Assembly: GCF_000196675.2 (NCBI RefSeq)
Contig: NC_015312.1
Location: 2,480,001-2,544,000 of the forward strand
Source: Pseudonocardia benzenivorans CB1190
GTDB lineage: Bacteria > Actinomycetota > Actinomycetes > Mycobacteriales > Pseudonocardiaceae
Direction of reading: 5' to 3'
DNA: 64,000 nt
A program made the position numbers and the translations under genes. The notes below the pieces were generated by a model. That model was not told where the DNA came from. It worked only from the letters and a program-made list of their open reading frames with translations, and did no database searches. This document shows positions 19,533 through 26,779 of the stretch, in pieces (the stretch's first letter is position 1; the number at the start of each line of letters is the position of its first letter).

Positions 19533-19724
19533 ATGGACAACGCCCGAGAGAGGCAGACCGCCGACGACACGACAGGCCCCCCGGTACCCGGACGACCCGA
19601 CGGGCCCGCGGACACCGAGGAGACGGTCGACCGTCTCGAGGACGAGGTGTTCGGGCGTGCCGAGAACCCCGACCCGTCGACGAGGACGGCCGAGGACGCG
19701 CCCGACGCCGAGCCGCCCGACTGA
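19533..19724 (+). CDS. Small acidic hypothetical protein
   Basis: 63 residues, rich in Asp, Glu, Pro and Thr, without hydrophobic core. A conserved-looking segment TVDRLEDEVFGRAENPDP is in the middle. ATG 19533 follows AGGTG; a GTG nine bases upstream (19524) is an alternative. I do not recognise a family. It lies between the DUF4383 and hemerythrin genes and may share a SigF-like promoter with the latter. Confidence 0.6.
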   Translation: MDNARERQTADDTTGPPVPGRPDGPADTEETVDRLEDEVFGRAENPDPSTRTAEDAPDAEPPD

Positions 19725-19756
19725 GGCACGCCGGGGCGCCGCCGCGTCGCGCCACG

Positions 19757-19797
19757 GGCCGAGCGCGACGGGCCGGGCGCGACGGCCGAGCGCGACG
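19757..19797 (+). repeat. Three imperfect copies of GGCCGAGCGCGAC
   Basis: A 13-14 bp unit starts near 19757, 19771 and 19784 in the spacer before the hemerythrin gene. Probably slippage-generated; no function is evident. Confidence 0.4.
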
Positions 19798-19850
19798 TGA
19801 CCCGAGCGCCACGGAACGGAACCGACGACGGAGAACCGACTGGAGCAGAC

Positions 19851-20429
19851 ATGACCGACACCACCACCCCCGACAGGCACGCGCCCGACGTCGTCGACGC
19901 GCTCACCCAGGACCACCACGAGGCGCTCGACCTGCTCGGTCGCATCGGCGCCACCACCGACGCCGCGGAACGGCGCGACCTCGCCGACACGGTGATCGCC
20001 GAGGTCGTGCGCCACTCCGTCGCCGAGGAGATGTACGTCTACCCGGCCATGAGCTCGCACCTGAGCGACGGCGCCGACACCGTCGCGCACGACAAGGACG
20101 AGCACGAGGGTCTCGAGCGGATCATGAAGGACCTCGAGGGCGTCGGCGGCGACGACCCGCGGTTCGACGATCTCGTCACCGCCATGGCCGACGCGCTGCG
20201 CCACCACGCGTCGGACGAGGAGGCGGAGCAGTTCCCGAAGCTGCGGGCCGCGCTCGACGAGGAGACGCTGGTCGGGCTGCGCCGCAAGGTCGAGACGGCG
20301 AAGAAGCTCGCGCCGACGCGGCCACACCCCGACGCGCCGAACGCCGAGCTCTTCCACAAGCTCGCCGGGCCCGGCGTCGGGCTGGTCGACCGGCTCCGCG
20401 ACCGGCTGAGCGGACGCGCTACCGGCTGA
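19851..20429 (+). CDS. Hemerythrin HHE cation-binding domain protein
   Basis: 192 residues. The non-haem diiron hemerythrin helices are visible: QDHHEALDLLGRIG (residues about 21-34), VVRHSVAEEMYVYPAM near 50, HDKDEHEGLERIMKDLE near 85 and LRHHASDEEAEQFPKL near 122. These supply the His/Glu iron ligands. The C-terminal ~60 residues are an extension. Such actinobacterial proteins are linked to oxygen, NO or peroxide handling. ATG 19851 follows GGAG-like bases. Cytosolic. Confidence 0.88.
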   Translation: MTDTTTPDRHAPDVVDALTQDHHEALDLLGRIGATTDAAERRDLADTVIAEVVRHSVAEEMYVYPAMSSHLSDGADTVAHDKDEHEGLERIMKDLEGVGGDDPRFDDLVTAMADALRHHASDEEAEQFPKLRAALDEETLVGLRRKVETAKKLAPTRPHPDAPNAELFHKLAGPGVGLVDRLRDRLSGRATG

Positions 20430-20519
20430 TGTCCGCGACCGCGCCTCCCGGCCGCGGGCGGCGCCGCACCGGCGCAGGGCAGCCGGCGGCCCGTCGACAC
20501 ACTGCTGTGTGAGGACCCC

Positions 20520-21782
20520 ATGACATCGCAGCCGCCCGGCACTCCCGACGGGGAGACCTTCTCGGCCCTCGGCCTGCGGGTCGAGGTGATCCGGCCGTCG
20601 ACACGGCTGACGGTGCTGCGCTGCGTGGGGGAGATCGACCTGATCAACGGACCGGTGTTGCGGGACTGGATCGACGAGTTCGCCGCGTCGCGGACCGTCC
20701 TCGACCTCACGGGAGTCCGCTTCCTCGGGCTCTCGGCCGCCCGCGACCTCTGCCGGGTGCAGGCCGACCTGCGCGCCCGCGGCGACAACCTCTACGTCGT
20801 GGCGTCGCCGGACGGCGCCGTCCGGCGCATCCTGACCGTCGTCGGCGGTCTGACGCTCCTGGCGCCCCGGCCCCGGGTCGCCGACTCCCCAGGCCCCGGG
20901 TCGGCACCCGACCCGGGTCCCGCGGCGCCGGGGACGACCCGACCGCCGCTAGCGCGGCGGACCGCGACGCGGAGCGCGCCGCTCACCGCCCCCGGGATCA
21001 CCGCCCCGGGATCACCGGGCCGAACCGGGCTCGGCCATCCGCCGGTGCATGCGGGCCTTGACGCCGTCGGGCAGCACGTTGCCGGTGGCGCCTGGGCCTT
21101 GGTGCCGACGGACCCTGCGACGATCTTCGCCCGGCCCGACAGCATCGCCTCGACGCCCTGCTCGGCGACCTGCGCCGGGTCGTCCTTCCACCGCGCCGAC
21201 CCGGGTGTCGTCCACGTCCGCGCGGTGGAAGAAGTCGGTCTCGGTCGGGCCCGGCATCAGCGCGGGCATGGTCGCCTCGATCGACGACGTGACCAGCACG
21301 CGCCCCTCACCCCGGGAGACCATGTCGCGCAGGACGTGCTCGGCCAACCGGACGGTCGAGGTCACGTTGAGGTCGATGATGTCCTGCTCGTCGTCGACGT
21401 CGATGTCGACGAACGCGCCGCCCTGCCCGACGCCAGTTGTCACGTCGTTCGCCTACCCGCGTGGCGCCGATCCATCCACCGCACGTGGGCGGCTCAGGTG
21501 ATCGGGGAACCGCCGGTCACGCCGAGCACCTCGGACGTCATGTACGACGACTCCTGCGAGGCGAGGAACACGAAGAACGGCGCGAGCTCGGCCGGTTGCG
21601 CGGCGCGGCCCATCGGGGCCTGCGCGCCGAACGAGTCGAGCTTGTCCGCGCCCATCGTGGCGGGGATCAGCGGCGTCCACACCGGGCCGGGTGCGACCGA
21701 GTTGGCACGGATTCCGCGCTCGACGAGGTTGTGCCCGAGTCCCTTGGTGAAGTTGACGATCGCGGCCTTGGACGTCGCGTAG
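20520..21782 (+). CDS. STAS-domain anti-sigma factor antagonist with an unsupported C-terminal read-through
   Basis: The first ~115 residues are a STAS domain: RLTVLRCVGEIDLINGP, TVLDLTGVRFLGLSAARDL (the phospho-Ser site in the STAS motif is FLGLSA) and a C-terminal helix. It should bind an RsbW-like kinase such as those encoded at 23871 or 50611 and free a sigma factor. The frame then stays open to 21782, antisense across an SDR pseudogene and into the 3' end of the next SDR gene. Only about 20520-20985 looks like real protein; the extension has no similarity I can see. The original stop was probably lost. Confidence 0.7.
   Translation: MTSQPPGTPDGETFSALGLRVEVIRPSTRLTVLRCVGEIDLINGPVLRDWIDEFAASRTVLDLTGVRFLGLSAARDLCRVQADLRARGDNLYVVASPDGAVRRILTVVGGLTLLAPRPRVADSPGPGSAPDPGPAAPGTTRPPLARRTATRSAPLTAPGITAPGSPGRTGLGHPPVHAGLDAVGQHVAGGAWALVPTDPATIFARPDSIASTPCSATCAGSSFHRADPGVVHVRAVEEVGLGRARHQRGHGRLDRRRDQHAPLTPGDHVAQDVLGQPDGRGHVEVDDVLLVVDVDVDERAALPDASCHVVRLPAWRRSIHRTWAAQVIGEPPVTPSTSDVMYDDSCEARNTKNGASSAGCAARPIGACAPNESSLSAPIVAGISGVHTGPGATELARIPRSTRLCPSPLVKLTIAALDVA
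21012..21443 (-). pseudogene. Short-chain dehydrogenase relic
   Basis: On the minus strand an SDR is recognisable in pieces. The segment after the NAG motif is present (GVGQGGAFVDIDVDDEQ). The catalytic Ser region VTSSIEATMPA then runs straight into LMPGPTETDFF, so the YxxxK active-site part (about 40 residues) is deleted. After HRADVDDTRVG the frame shifts (MLSGRAKIVAGSVGTKAQ is in another frame), then shifts back for the C-terminus KARMHRRMAEPGSAR. The Rossmann N-terminus is also missing. It lies antisense to the open tail of the STAS gene. Confidence 0.75.
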
Positions 21783-22390
21783 TCGAGCAGGTGCGGCGAG
21801 GGGGAGAACGCCTGCACCGACGACGTCGTGATGATCGACGAACCCGGCGGCATGTGCGGGACGGCGGCCCGGGCCAGCCAGAACAGCGCGTAGACGTTGG
21901 TGCGCATGACGCGGTCGAACTGCTCGGTCGTGATCGAGGTCAGGCCCTCGTCCTGCGACATCTGGTACGCGGCGTTGCTGACGAGGACGTCGATGCGGCC
22001 GAACGCCTCGACCGCGCGGGCGACGACCTCCTCGCACTGCCGTTCCTCACGCAGGTCGGCCGGCACGGTGACGGCCTCACGGCCCGCCTCGCCGACCCAG
22101 CGCGCGGTCTCGGCGGCGTCCTCCGCCTCCTCGGGGAGGTGGGTGAGCAGTACGTCGGCACCCTCGCGCGCGAACGCGATTGCCACCGCCCGCCCGATCC
22201 CGGAGTCCCCGCCGGTCAGCAGGACCTTACGGTCGACGAGCCGCTCGGTGCCGCGGTAGGTCCGCTCGCCGTGGTCGGGGACGACGTCCATCTCATCGGT
22301 GCGCCCGGGCCAGGGTACGGGGGTGTCGCCGCTGCCCGGCACGGCGAAACGTTCGGTTGGGTCTGCGGGGGTGAACTGGTCGTGGGTCAC
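21494..22390 (-). CDS. SDR-family oxidoreductase of the general-stress YhdF/YdaD type
   Basis: 298 residues. The cofactor motif TGGDSGIGRA is near residue 58, NAAYQ near 138, the catalytic Ser is in TTSSVQAF and the catalytic Tyr/Lys in YATSKAAIV near residue 205. The N-terminal 50 residues with the PGRTDEMDVVPDHGE segment are typical of this stress-linked subgroup. It should use NAD(P)H to reduce an unknown carbonyl. It is complete, unlike the adjacent SDR relic on the same strand, from which it is separated by 50 bp. Confidence 0.88.
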   Translation of the reverse strand: MTHDQFTPADPTERFAVPGSGDTPVPWPGRTDEMDVVPDHGERTYRGTERLVDRKVLLTGGDSGIGRAVAIAFAREGADVLLTHLPEEAEDAAETARWVGEAGREAVTVPADLREERQCEEVVARAVEAFGRIDVLVSNAAYQMSQDEGLTSITTEQFDRVMRTNVYALFWLARAAVPHMPPGSSIITTSSVQAFSPSPHLLDYATSKAAIVNFTKGLGHNLVERGIRANSVAPGPVWTPLIPATMGADKLDSFGAQAPMGRAAQPAELAPFFVFLASQESSYMTSEVLGVTGGSPIT

Positions 22391-22687
22391 GGATCCTCCG
22401 GGTCGGGCCGGTGTGTCGCCGGGTCGAGACGCGGCACGGCACGAGCCGGCGGTGGGCGCCGGCCGCGACTGTCGCGTCGCGAGAGGTCCGGCCGCCGCCG
22501 CGGGGCTCCCGGTGGTCGCGCGGTGGCGGCCGCGGTCTCCGCGTTCCCCGGCGGGCTCGGTTCATTCCTGCGGTCTCCCCGGCGAGGCCGGCGACCGTGG
22601 GCGAGGTCCGCCCGGACCGGTGTGTCGGCAGCACGGTCGCGGGTACAGCAGAGGTCACGGAACATCCGCGACCCAGGAAGTGAGCAG
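22391..22687. other. Divergent spacer between the SDR gene and the Rv2629-like gene
   Basis: Carries the SigF-like promoter at 22620-22646 facing right. No comparable -10 is visible facing the SDR gene. No reading frame in it resembles a protein family. Confidence 0.4.
22620..22646 (+). promoter_or_regulatory. SigF/SigB-like promoter GTGTG-N16-GGGTAC
   Basis: -35 GTGTG (22620-22624), 16 bp spacer, -10 GGGTAC (22641-22646). It lies 41 bp before the Rv2629-like gene and could read on through the anti-sigma and sigma genes, giving autoregulation. Confidence 0.5.
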
Positions 22688-23845
22688 ATGCGACTCGACT
22701 GGCTGCGCCCGGCCTGCGATCGGCCCGGACCGTTCGCGACAGTGCTGATCGACGCCACCCACGACACCGAGGACGCCGCCGAGCTGGATCGGCTGCGCCG
22801 CCGCGAGGTCGGGGCCGCGCTCGCCGACCAGGGCGCGCCGGAGGACGTGCGCGAGGCCGTCGAGGCCGCGCTCGCCGGTCCGCCACCACCCGACGGCACC
22901 GCGGGACGGGTGCTGGTCGCCGACGCGACGGGCGTGCTGGTCGACCGCCTCACGCCGGTGCCGCCGGCGGCACCGGCCGCGCGCTGGGGTCCCCTGCCCG
23001 ACCTGCTCGCCGTCGTGACGGAGGTGCCGGAGCCGGTGCGGACGGTGCGGGTCCAGGTCCACGAGACGGGCGGCGAGATCGCTGTCCCGGGCGAGGACCC
23101 GGTGACCGTCGGCGGCGAGACGCCGGTGCACAAGGTGCCCGCCGGCGGCGCGTCGCACCTGCCGATGCAGGAGCGGGTCGAGGAGAGTTGGCGGCGCAAC
23201 ACCGCTGCCGTCGCCGAGGCCACCGAGCGGGCGGTCCAGCGGACCGGGGCGGAGGTGCTCGTCCTGACCGGCGACGCGCCCGCCCGGGCCCGGCTGCGCG
23301 ACCGGCTGTCGCGGCGGTGCACCGACGTCCTCGTCGAGATCGAGCACAGCGGCGGGGAGCGCGGCGCGGACCTGCCCGACACCGTCGCCCGGGCCGAGGA
23401 CGACGTGCGTGCGCTGCGGCGGCGCACCGCGCTCGACCGGTTCGCCCGGGCCGCCGGGCACGGTGACGGGCTCGCCGTCAGCGGTGAGGCCGACGTGCTC
23501 GCCGCCGCGCGCGCCCAGGCCGTCGAGACGCTGCTCGTCGATCCGGCCGCCGTACCCGCCGACGAGGTGTGGTTCGGGACCGACCCGGCCGCCCTCGCCG
23601 CCGACGAGGCGGGTCTGGCAGCCATCGGGAGCACCCCGGCGGGCCGCGCTCCCGTCGCCGCGGCGTTGCTGCGTGCGGCCGTCGTCACGGATGCGGACGT
23701 CGTCGTGACCGGACCGGCGGGCCCGGACGCGCGCGACCCGCTCGACCCGGACGTCCCCGGCGAGCAGGACGAGGAGCAGCCGGCGGGACCGGTGCTGCGG
23801 CACGGCCTGGGCGCGGTCCTGCGGTTCCCGGTCGCCGCCGGCTGA
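22688..23845 (+). CDS. baeRF/Rv2629-type protein, eRF1-related (Balon-like ribosome hibernation candidate)
   Basis: 385 residues. The layout matches the bacterial eRF1-like (baeRF) family to which Mycobacterium Rv2629 belongs: an N-terminal domain with FATVLIDATHDTED, a central segment SHLPMQERVEESWRRNTA, and a C-terminal pelota/eRF1-like domain with VETLLVDPAAVP. Relatives of this family (Balon, and the mycobacterial homologue) bind stalled or idle ribosomes in dormancy; that function is inferred here. Cytosolic. ATG 22688 follows GTGAGCAG. It is followed at 25 bp by the anti-sigma gene and preceded by a SigF-like promoter. Confidence 0.78.
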   Translation: MRLDWLRPACDRPGPFATVLIDATHDTEDAAELDRLRRREVGAALADQGAPEDVREAVEAALAGPPPPDGTAGRVLVADATGVLVDRLTPVPPAAPAARWGPLPDLLAVVTEVPEPVRTVRVQVHETGGEIAVPGEDPVTVGGETPVHKVPAGGASHLPMQERVEESWRRNTAAVAEATERAVQRTGAEVLVLTGDAPARARLRDRLSRRCTDVLVEIEHSGGERGADLPDTVARAEDDVRALRRRTALDRFARAAGHGDGLAVSGEADVLAAARAQAVETLLVDPAAVPADEVWFGTDPAALAADEAGLAAIGSTPAGRAPVAAALLRAAVVTDADVVVTGPAGPDARDPLDPDVPGEQDEEQPAGPVLRHGLGAVLRFPVAAG

Positions 23846-23870
23846 GCAGTCCGCGCATCCGCGCCGGGCC

Positions 23871-24284
23871 ATGGAGCTCTTCTGCACGCTCGAGGTCGAG
23901 GCCGAGCCGCACCGGCTCGGCCTCGTCCGGCATGCCGTCGAGGTGTGGCTCATGGCGGTGCGCTGGCCGCGAGGGGCGATGTCGCCGATCGTCTTCGCGG
24001 TCAGCGAGATCGTCAGCAACAGCATCGAGCATGCCTACCCGATCGAACCCCCGGGACCGGTGCGGATCGCGCTCGCCGTCGAGGTGGTGAGCCCGGGGTG
24101 CGAGCGGATCCGGGTGGTGGTCAGCGACCGCGGGCGCTGGCGCACGGCGGGCCCGGAGCCAGGCCGCGGCAACGGGCTGCCGCTGGTCGAGACGCTGTGC
24201 GCGGCGGTCGAGGTCGTCACCGACGCCGAGGGCACCCGGCTGACGCTGCTGAGCGAGCCCGTCGCCCGGGGGGACCGCCCGTGA
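23871..24284 (+). CDS. RsbW-like serine kinase/anti-sigma factor
   Basis: 137 residues, an HATPase_c_2 domain. The N box is EIVSNSIEHAYP (residues about 45-56), with DRGRW as the G1 box and GRGNGLPLVETL as the G2 lid. It would hold the SigF-type factor inactive and phosphorylate a STAS antagonist. The length is normal for the family. The start ATG 23871 has no strong ribosome site, and the gene follows the Rv2629-like gene by 25 bp, suggesting coupled expression. The sigma factor gene follows 120 bp later. Confidence 0.85.
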   Translation: MELFCTLEVEAEPHRLGLVRHAVEVWLMAVRWPRGAMSPIVFAVSEIVSNSIEHAYPIEPPGPVRIALAVEVVSPGCERIRVVVSDRGRWRTAGPEPGRGNGLPLVETLCAAVEVVTDAEGTRLTLLSEPVARGDRP

Positions 24285-24404
24285 CGACGCCTTCGCATCG
24301 TGCGAACGGGCCGCGACGGCGCTACCGTGGAGGTCCGGCCGCATCCACGGCCGCTGGGTGCAAACCGCCGCCCTCTCCCAGTGTCGATTCGTGGAGACGT
24401 GCGT

Positions 24405-25217
24405 ATGCGCACACTTCCCGCCCACCGCGCCGATCCCGACGTCCGGCCTGACGGTGAGTTCGGTGACCAGCTCGAGCGGCTCCACCGGCTCGCCCGGCTC
24501 CCGGCCGACGATCCGGCCCGCGACGCGCTGCGCGACGACCTGATCCTGACGTTCCTGCCGGTCGCGGAACGCATCGCGGGCCGGCACGCCTCCGCCACCC
24601 CCTGGTCGCGTGAGGACCTGCGGCAGGCGGCGTCGGAGGCGGTCGTGCGCGCGGTCGACCGCTGGGACCCCGAGCGGGCCCAGGGCGACTTCCTCGGCTA
24701 CCTCGTGCCCTGCGTGCGCGGTGAGGTGCTGCGCTGGTTCCGCGACCAGTCCTGGAGCGTGCGGGTCCCGCGCCGGCTCAAGGAGCTCTCCGTCGCGATC
24801 CGGTCCGCCCACGGGCCGATGGCCCAGCGGTTGGGCAGCGCGCCGCGCCCCTCGGAGCTCGCTCGCGAGCTCGGCGTCGACATCGAGGAGGTGCTGGAGG
24901 CGCTGCACGCGGAGGAGAACCACCGGGCCGCGACGCTCGACGCCCCCGCACCCGGGGACGAGCGGCTGCCCGGCGAGCAGCTCGGTGAGATCGACCGCCA
25001 GCTCGAGCTCGTCGAGGACGCCGAGACGCTGCGCCCGTTGATCGCCGCACTGCCCGAGCGCGAGCGCCGCATCCTGCTGCTGCGGTTCTACGGCGGCCGC
25101 ACCCAGAGCCAGATCGGGGAGGAACTCGGCGTCTCGCAGATGCACGTGTCGCGGCTGCTCAGTCGCACGCTCGCCCGGCTGCGGGCCGCCATGCTCGACG
25201 ACACGCCCCCTGGCTGA
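24405..25217 (+). CDS. SigB/SigF/SigG-type sigma-70 factor (first copy)
   Basis: 270 residues. Region 2 is seen in LTFLPVAERIAGRH, DLRQAASEAVVRAVDRWDP and the DNA-melting part LRWFRDQSWSVRVPRRLKE; region 3 in RPSELARELGVDIEEV; region 4 HTH in TQSQIGEELGVSQMHVSRLL. It belongs to the stress/sporulation group that recognises GTTT...GGGTAT-type promoters. ATG 24405 is preceded by GGAG; a GTG six bases upstream is possible. Partner of the RsbW-like gene before it. Compared with the second copy (51231) it lacks the long Asp/His/Ala-rich N-terminal tail. Confidence 0.88.
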   Translation: MRTLPAHRADPDVRPDGEFGDQLERLHRLARLPADDPARDALRDDLILTFLPVAERIAGRHASATPWSREDLRQAASEAVVRAVDRWDPERAQGDFLGYLVPCVRGEVLRWFRDQSWSVRVPRRLKELSVAIRSAHGPMAQRLGSAPRPSELARELGVDIEEVLEALHAEENHRAATLDAPAPGDERLPGEQLGEIDRQLELVEDAETLRPLIAALPERERRILLLRFYGGRTQSQIGEELGVSQMHVSRLLSRTLARLRAAMLDDTPPG

Positions 25218-25232
25218 TCGCCGGCCCGACGG

Positions 25233-25538
25233 CTAAAGGGCCAGCCGCTCACCCGCGTGGTGCTCGTGGGCCGACCGCGCCGGAGCGGCGGCGTCGGCCC
25301 GGTTGATCTCCGCCCACACCGCGTCGAGGGAGAGGCCGAGCACGTCGGCGATCGCGGCGATGGTGGGGAAGGCCGGGGTGGCCACGCGGCCCGACTCGAT
25401 CTTGCGCAGGGTCTCCGGAGACACGCCCGCGTCCAGCGCGGTGCCGAGCATCGAACGCTCGCCCCGCGCGCGCCGCAGCAGCGCGCCGAGGCGCTGCCCG
25501 CGCTCGAGCTCGGCAGGCGTGAGCGGCAACCTCACCAT
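25233..25538 (-). CDS. XRE-family helix-turn-helix regulator
   Basis: 101 residues. A Cro/C1-type HTH lies at residues about 15-72: QRLGALLRRARGERSM, then ALDAGVSPETLRKIESGRV, then FPTIAAIADVLGLSLD. A short hydrophilic C-terminus follows. ATG 25538 starts the family-length protein. It is transcribed away from the methionine aminopeptidase gene 76 bp away and may control both from the spacer. The two-gene arrangement XRE-M24 peptidase is one I have seen in actinobacteria, but no function for the pair is known to me. Confidence 0.82.
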   Translation of the reverse strand: MVRLPLTPAELERGQRLGALLRRARGERSMLGTALDAGVSPETLRKIESGRVATPAFPTIAAIADVLGLSLDAVWAEINRADAAAPARSAHEHHAGERLAL

Positions 25539-25614
25539 GACACCGATTGTAGTACCGGGGATAACATGGACGGGATACTTATTGGAGCGAGTAGGCCAGC
25601 GAGTAAGGCGTCGA
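25539..25614. promoter_or_regulatory. Divergent XRE/map spacer with GGGATA direct repeats
   Basis: A 76-bp spacer, markedly AT-richer than its surroundings. GGGATAAC and GGGATACT recur about 13 bp apart (25558-25580), a plausible binding site for the XRE protein. Not a clear palindrome. Confidence 0.35.
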
Positions 25615-26394
25615 ATGATCGAGATCCTCAACCCCACCCGGCTGCCCCGCGCCAGGCGGGCGGGCGCACTGGTGGCCGACATCCTGCAGGCCGTGCGGAG
25701 CCGCTGTGAGGTGGGCACCAACCTGCTGGAGATCGACCGCTGGACCCGATCCATGATCATCGAGGCCGGGGCGGAGTCCTGCTACGTCGACTACGCGCCG
25801 TCGTTCGGACGTGGCCCGTTCGGGCACTACATCTGCACGTCGGTGAACGACGCCGTGCTCCACGGGCGACCCTTCGACTACGCGCTCGCCGACGGCGACC
25901 TGCTGTCGCTCGACCTGGCCGTCGCCAAGGACGGCGTCGTCGCCGACTCGGCGGTCAGCTTCGTCGTGGGCGCGACGACCACGCCCGATGGCGCCGCGAT
26001 GATCGACGCGACCGAGCGCGCCCTGCGCGCCGGGATCGCCGCCGCCGTCCCCGGCGCGCGCACCGGCGACATCTCCCACGCCATCGGCTCGGTCCTCGGC
26101 GCGGCCGGATACCCGATCAACACCGAGTTCGGCGGGCACGGCGTCGGCACGACGATGCACCAGGACCCGCACATCTCCAACACGGGACGGCCCGGCCGCG
26201 GCTACACGCTGCGCCCCGGGCTGCTGCTGGCGCTCGAGCCATGGGTCATGGCCGACACTGCCGACCTCGTCGTCGACGCCGACGGCTGGACGCTGCGCAG
26301 CGCGACCGGCTGCCTCACCGCGCACAGCGAGCACACGATCGCCATCACCGACGACGGCGCGGAGATCCTCACGCTCCCGACCGGGACCCGGTAG
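25615..26394 (+). CDS. map: Type I methionine aminopeptidase (M24 family)
   Basis: 259 residues. The dinuclear metal ligands are present: His in FGHYICTSVND, Asp in LLSLDLAVAKDG and VVADSAVSF, His in FGGHGVGTTMHQDPHI, Glu in LLALEPWVM and Glu in TAHSEHTIAI. It removes the N-terminal Met from nascent proteins. No N-terminal SH3-binding or zinc-finger extension. Because most actinobacteria carry another housekeeping map in the ribosomal region, this copy beside an XRE regulator may be a specialised paralogue; that is inference. ATG 25615 follows AAGG. Its stop is six bases from the convergent DksA-like gene. Confidence 0.9.
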   Translation: MIEILNPTRLPRARRAGALVADILQAVRSRCEVGTNLLEIDRWTRSMIIEAGAESCYVDYAPSFGRGPFGHYICTSVNDAVLHGRPFDYALADGDLLSLDLAVAKDGVVADSAVSFVVGATTTPDGAAMIDATERALRAGIAAAVPGARTGDISHAIGSVLGAAGYPINTEFGGHGVGTTMHQDPHISNTGRPGRGYTLRPGLLLALEPWVMADTADLVVDADGWTLRSATGCLTAHSEHTIAITDDGAEILTLPTGTR

Positions 26395-26400
26395 CCCTGG

Positions 26401-26742
26401 TCAGCGCGGCTCCTCGGGGTGGTCGCGGCAGCGGTCGGTCTCCGGTCGGATGCTCAGCCGCTCGTCGTCGATCTCCCGCCCGCAGACGGTGCACCGCCCG
26501 TACTCGCCCCGCTCGAGGCGGTCGAGCGCCGCGTCGAGCCGTCGGCGCTGCGTCCGCAACGTGCCCTCGGCCAGGTCCGCCTCCATCGTCTCGGTCTCGC
26601 GCGACGCACGGTCGGCCTCGTCGACGGCCCGCCGGTCGGACTCGTCCGGGCGCAACGGGCCGCCGGAGCGACGGTCGGCGAGCTCGTGGTCGATCCTGCG
26701 CAGCTCCTCGCGGAGCAGGGTGCGGGCGTGGGCGTCGTCCAT
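26401..26742 (-). CDS. DksA/TraR-type zinc-finger protein
   Basis: 113 residues. An N-terminal helical hairpin (coiled coil) is followed by a zinc finger C-X2-C-X17-C-X2-H: CTVCG at residues about 85-89 and CRDH near 107. The fourth ligand is His, where E. coli DksA has Cys. The tip between the helices lacks the DxxDxA of DksA proper. Family members enter the RNA polymerase secondary channel; small actinobacterial relatives (CarD-independent, RbpA-independent) are poorly known. It is followed on the same strand, after 37 bp, by the end of ctaD upstream. Confidence 0.82.
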   Translation of the reverse strand: MDDAHARTLLREELRRIDHELADRRSGGPLRPDESDRRAVDEADRASRETETMEADLAEGTLRTQRRRLDAALDRLERGEYGRCTVCGREIDDERLSIRPETDRCRDHPEEPR

Positions 26743-26779
26743 GGGGTCCTCTCGGGGGTCCTGACGGGTCGGTTCGGGC

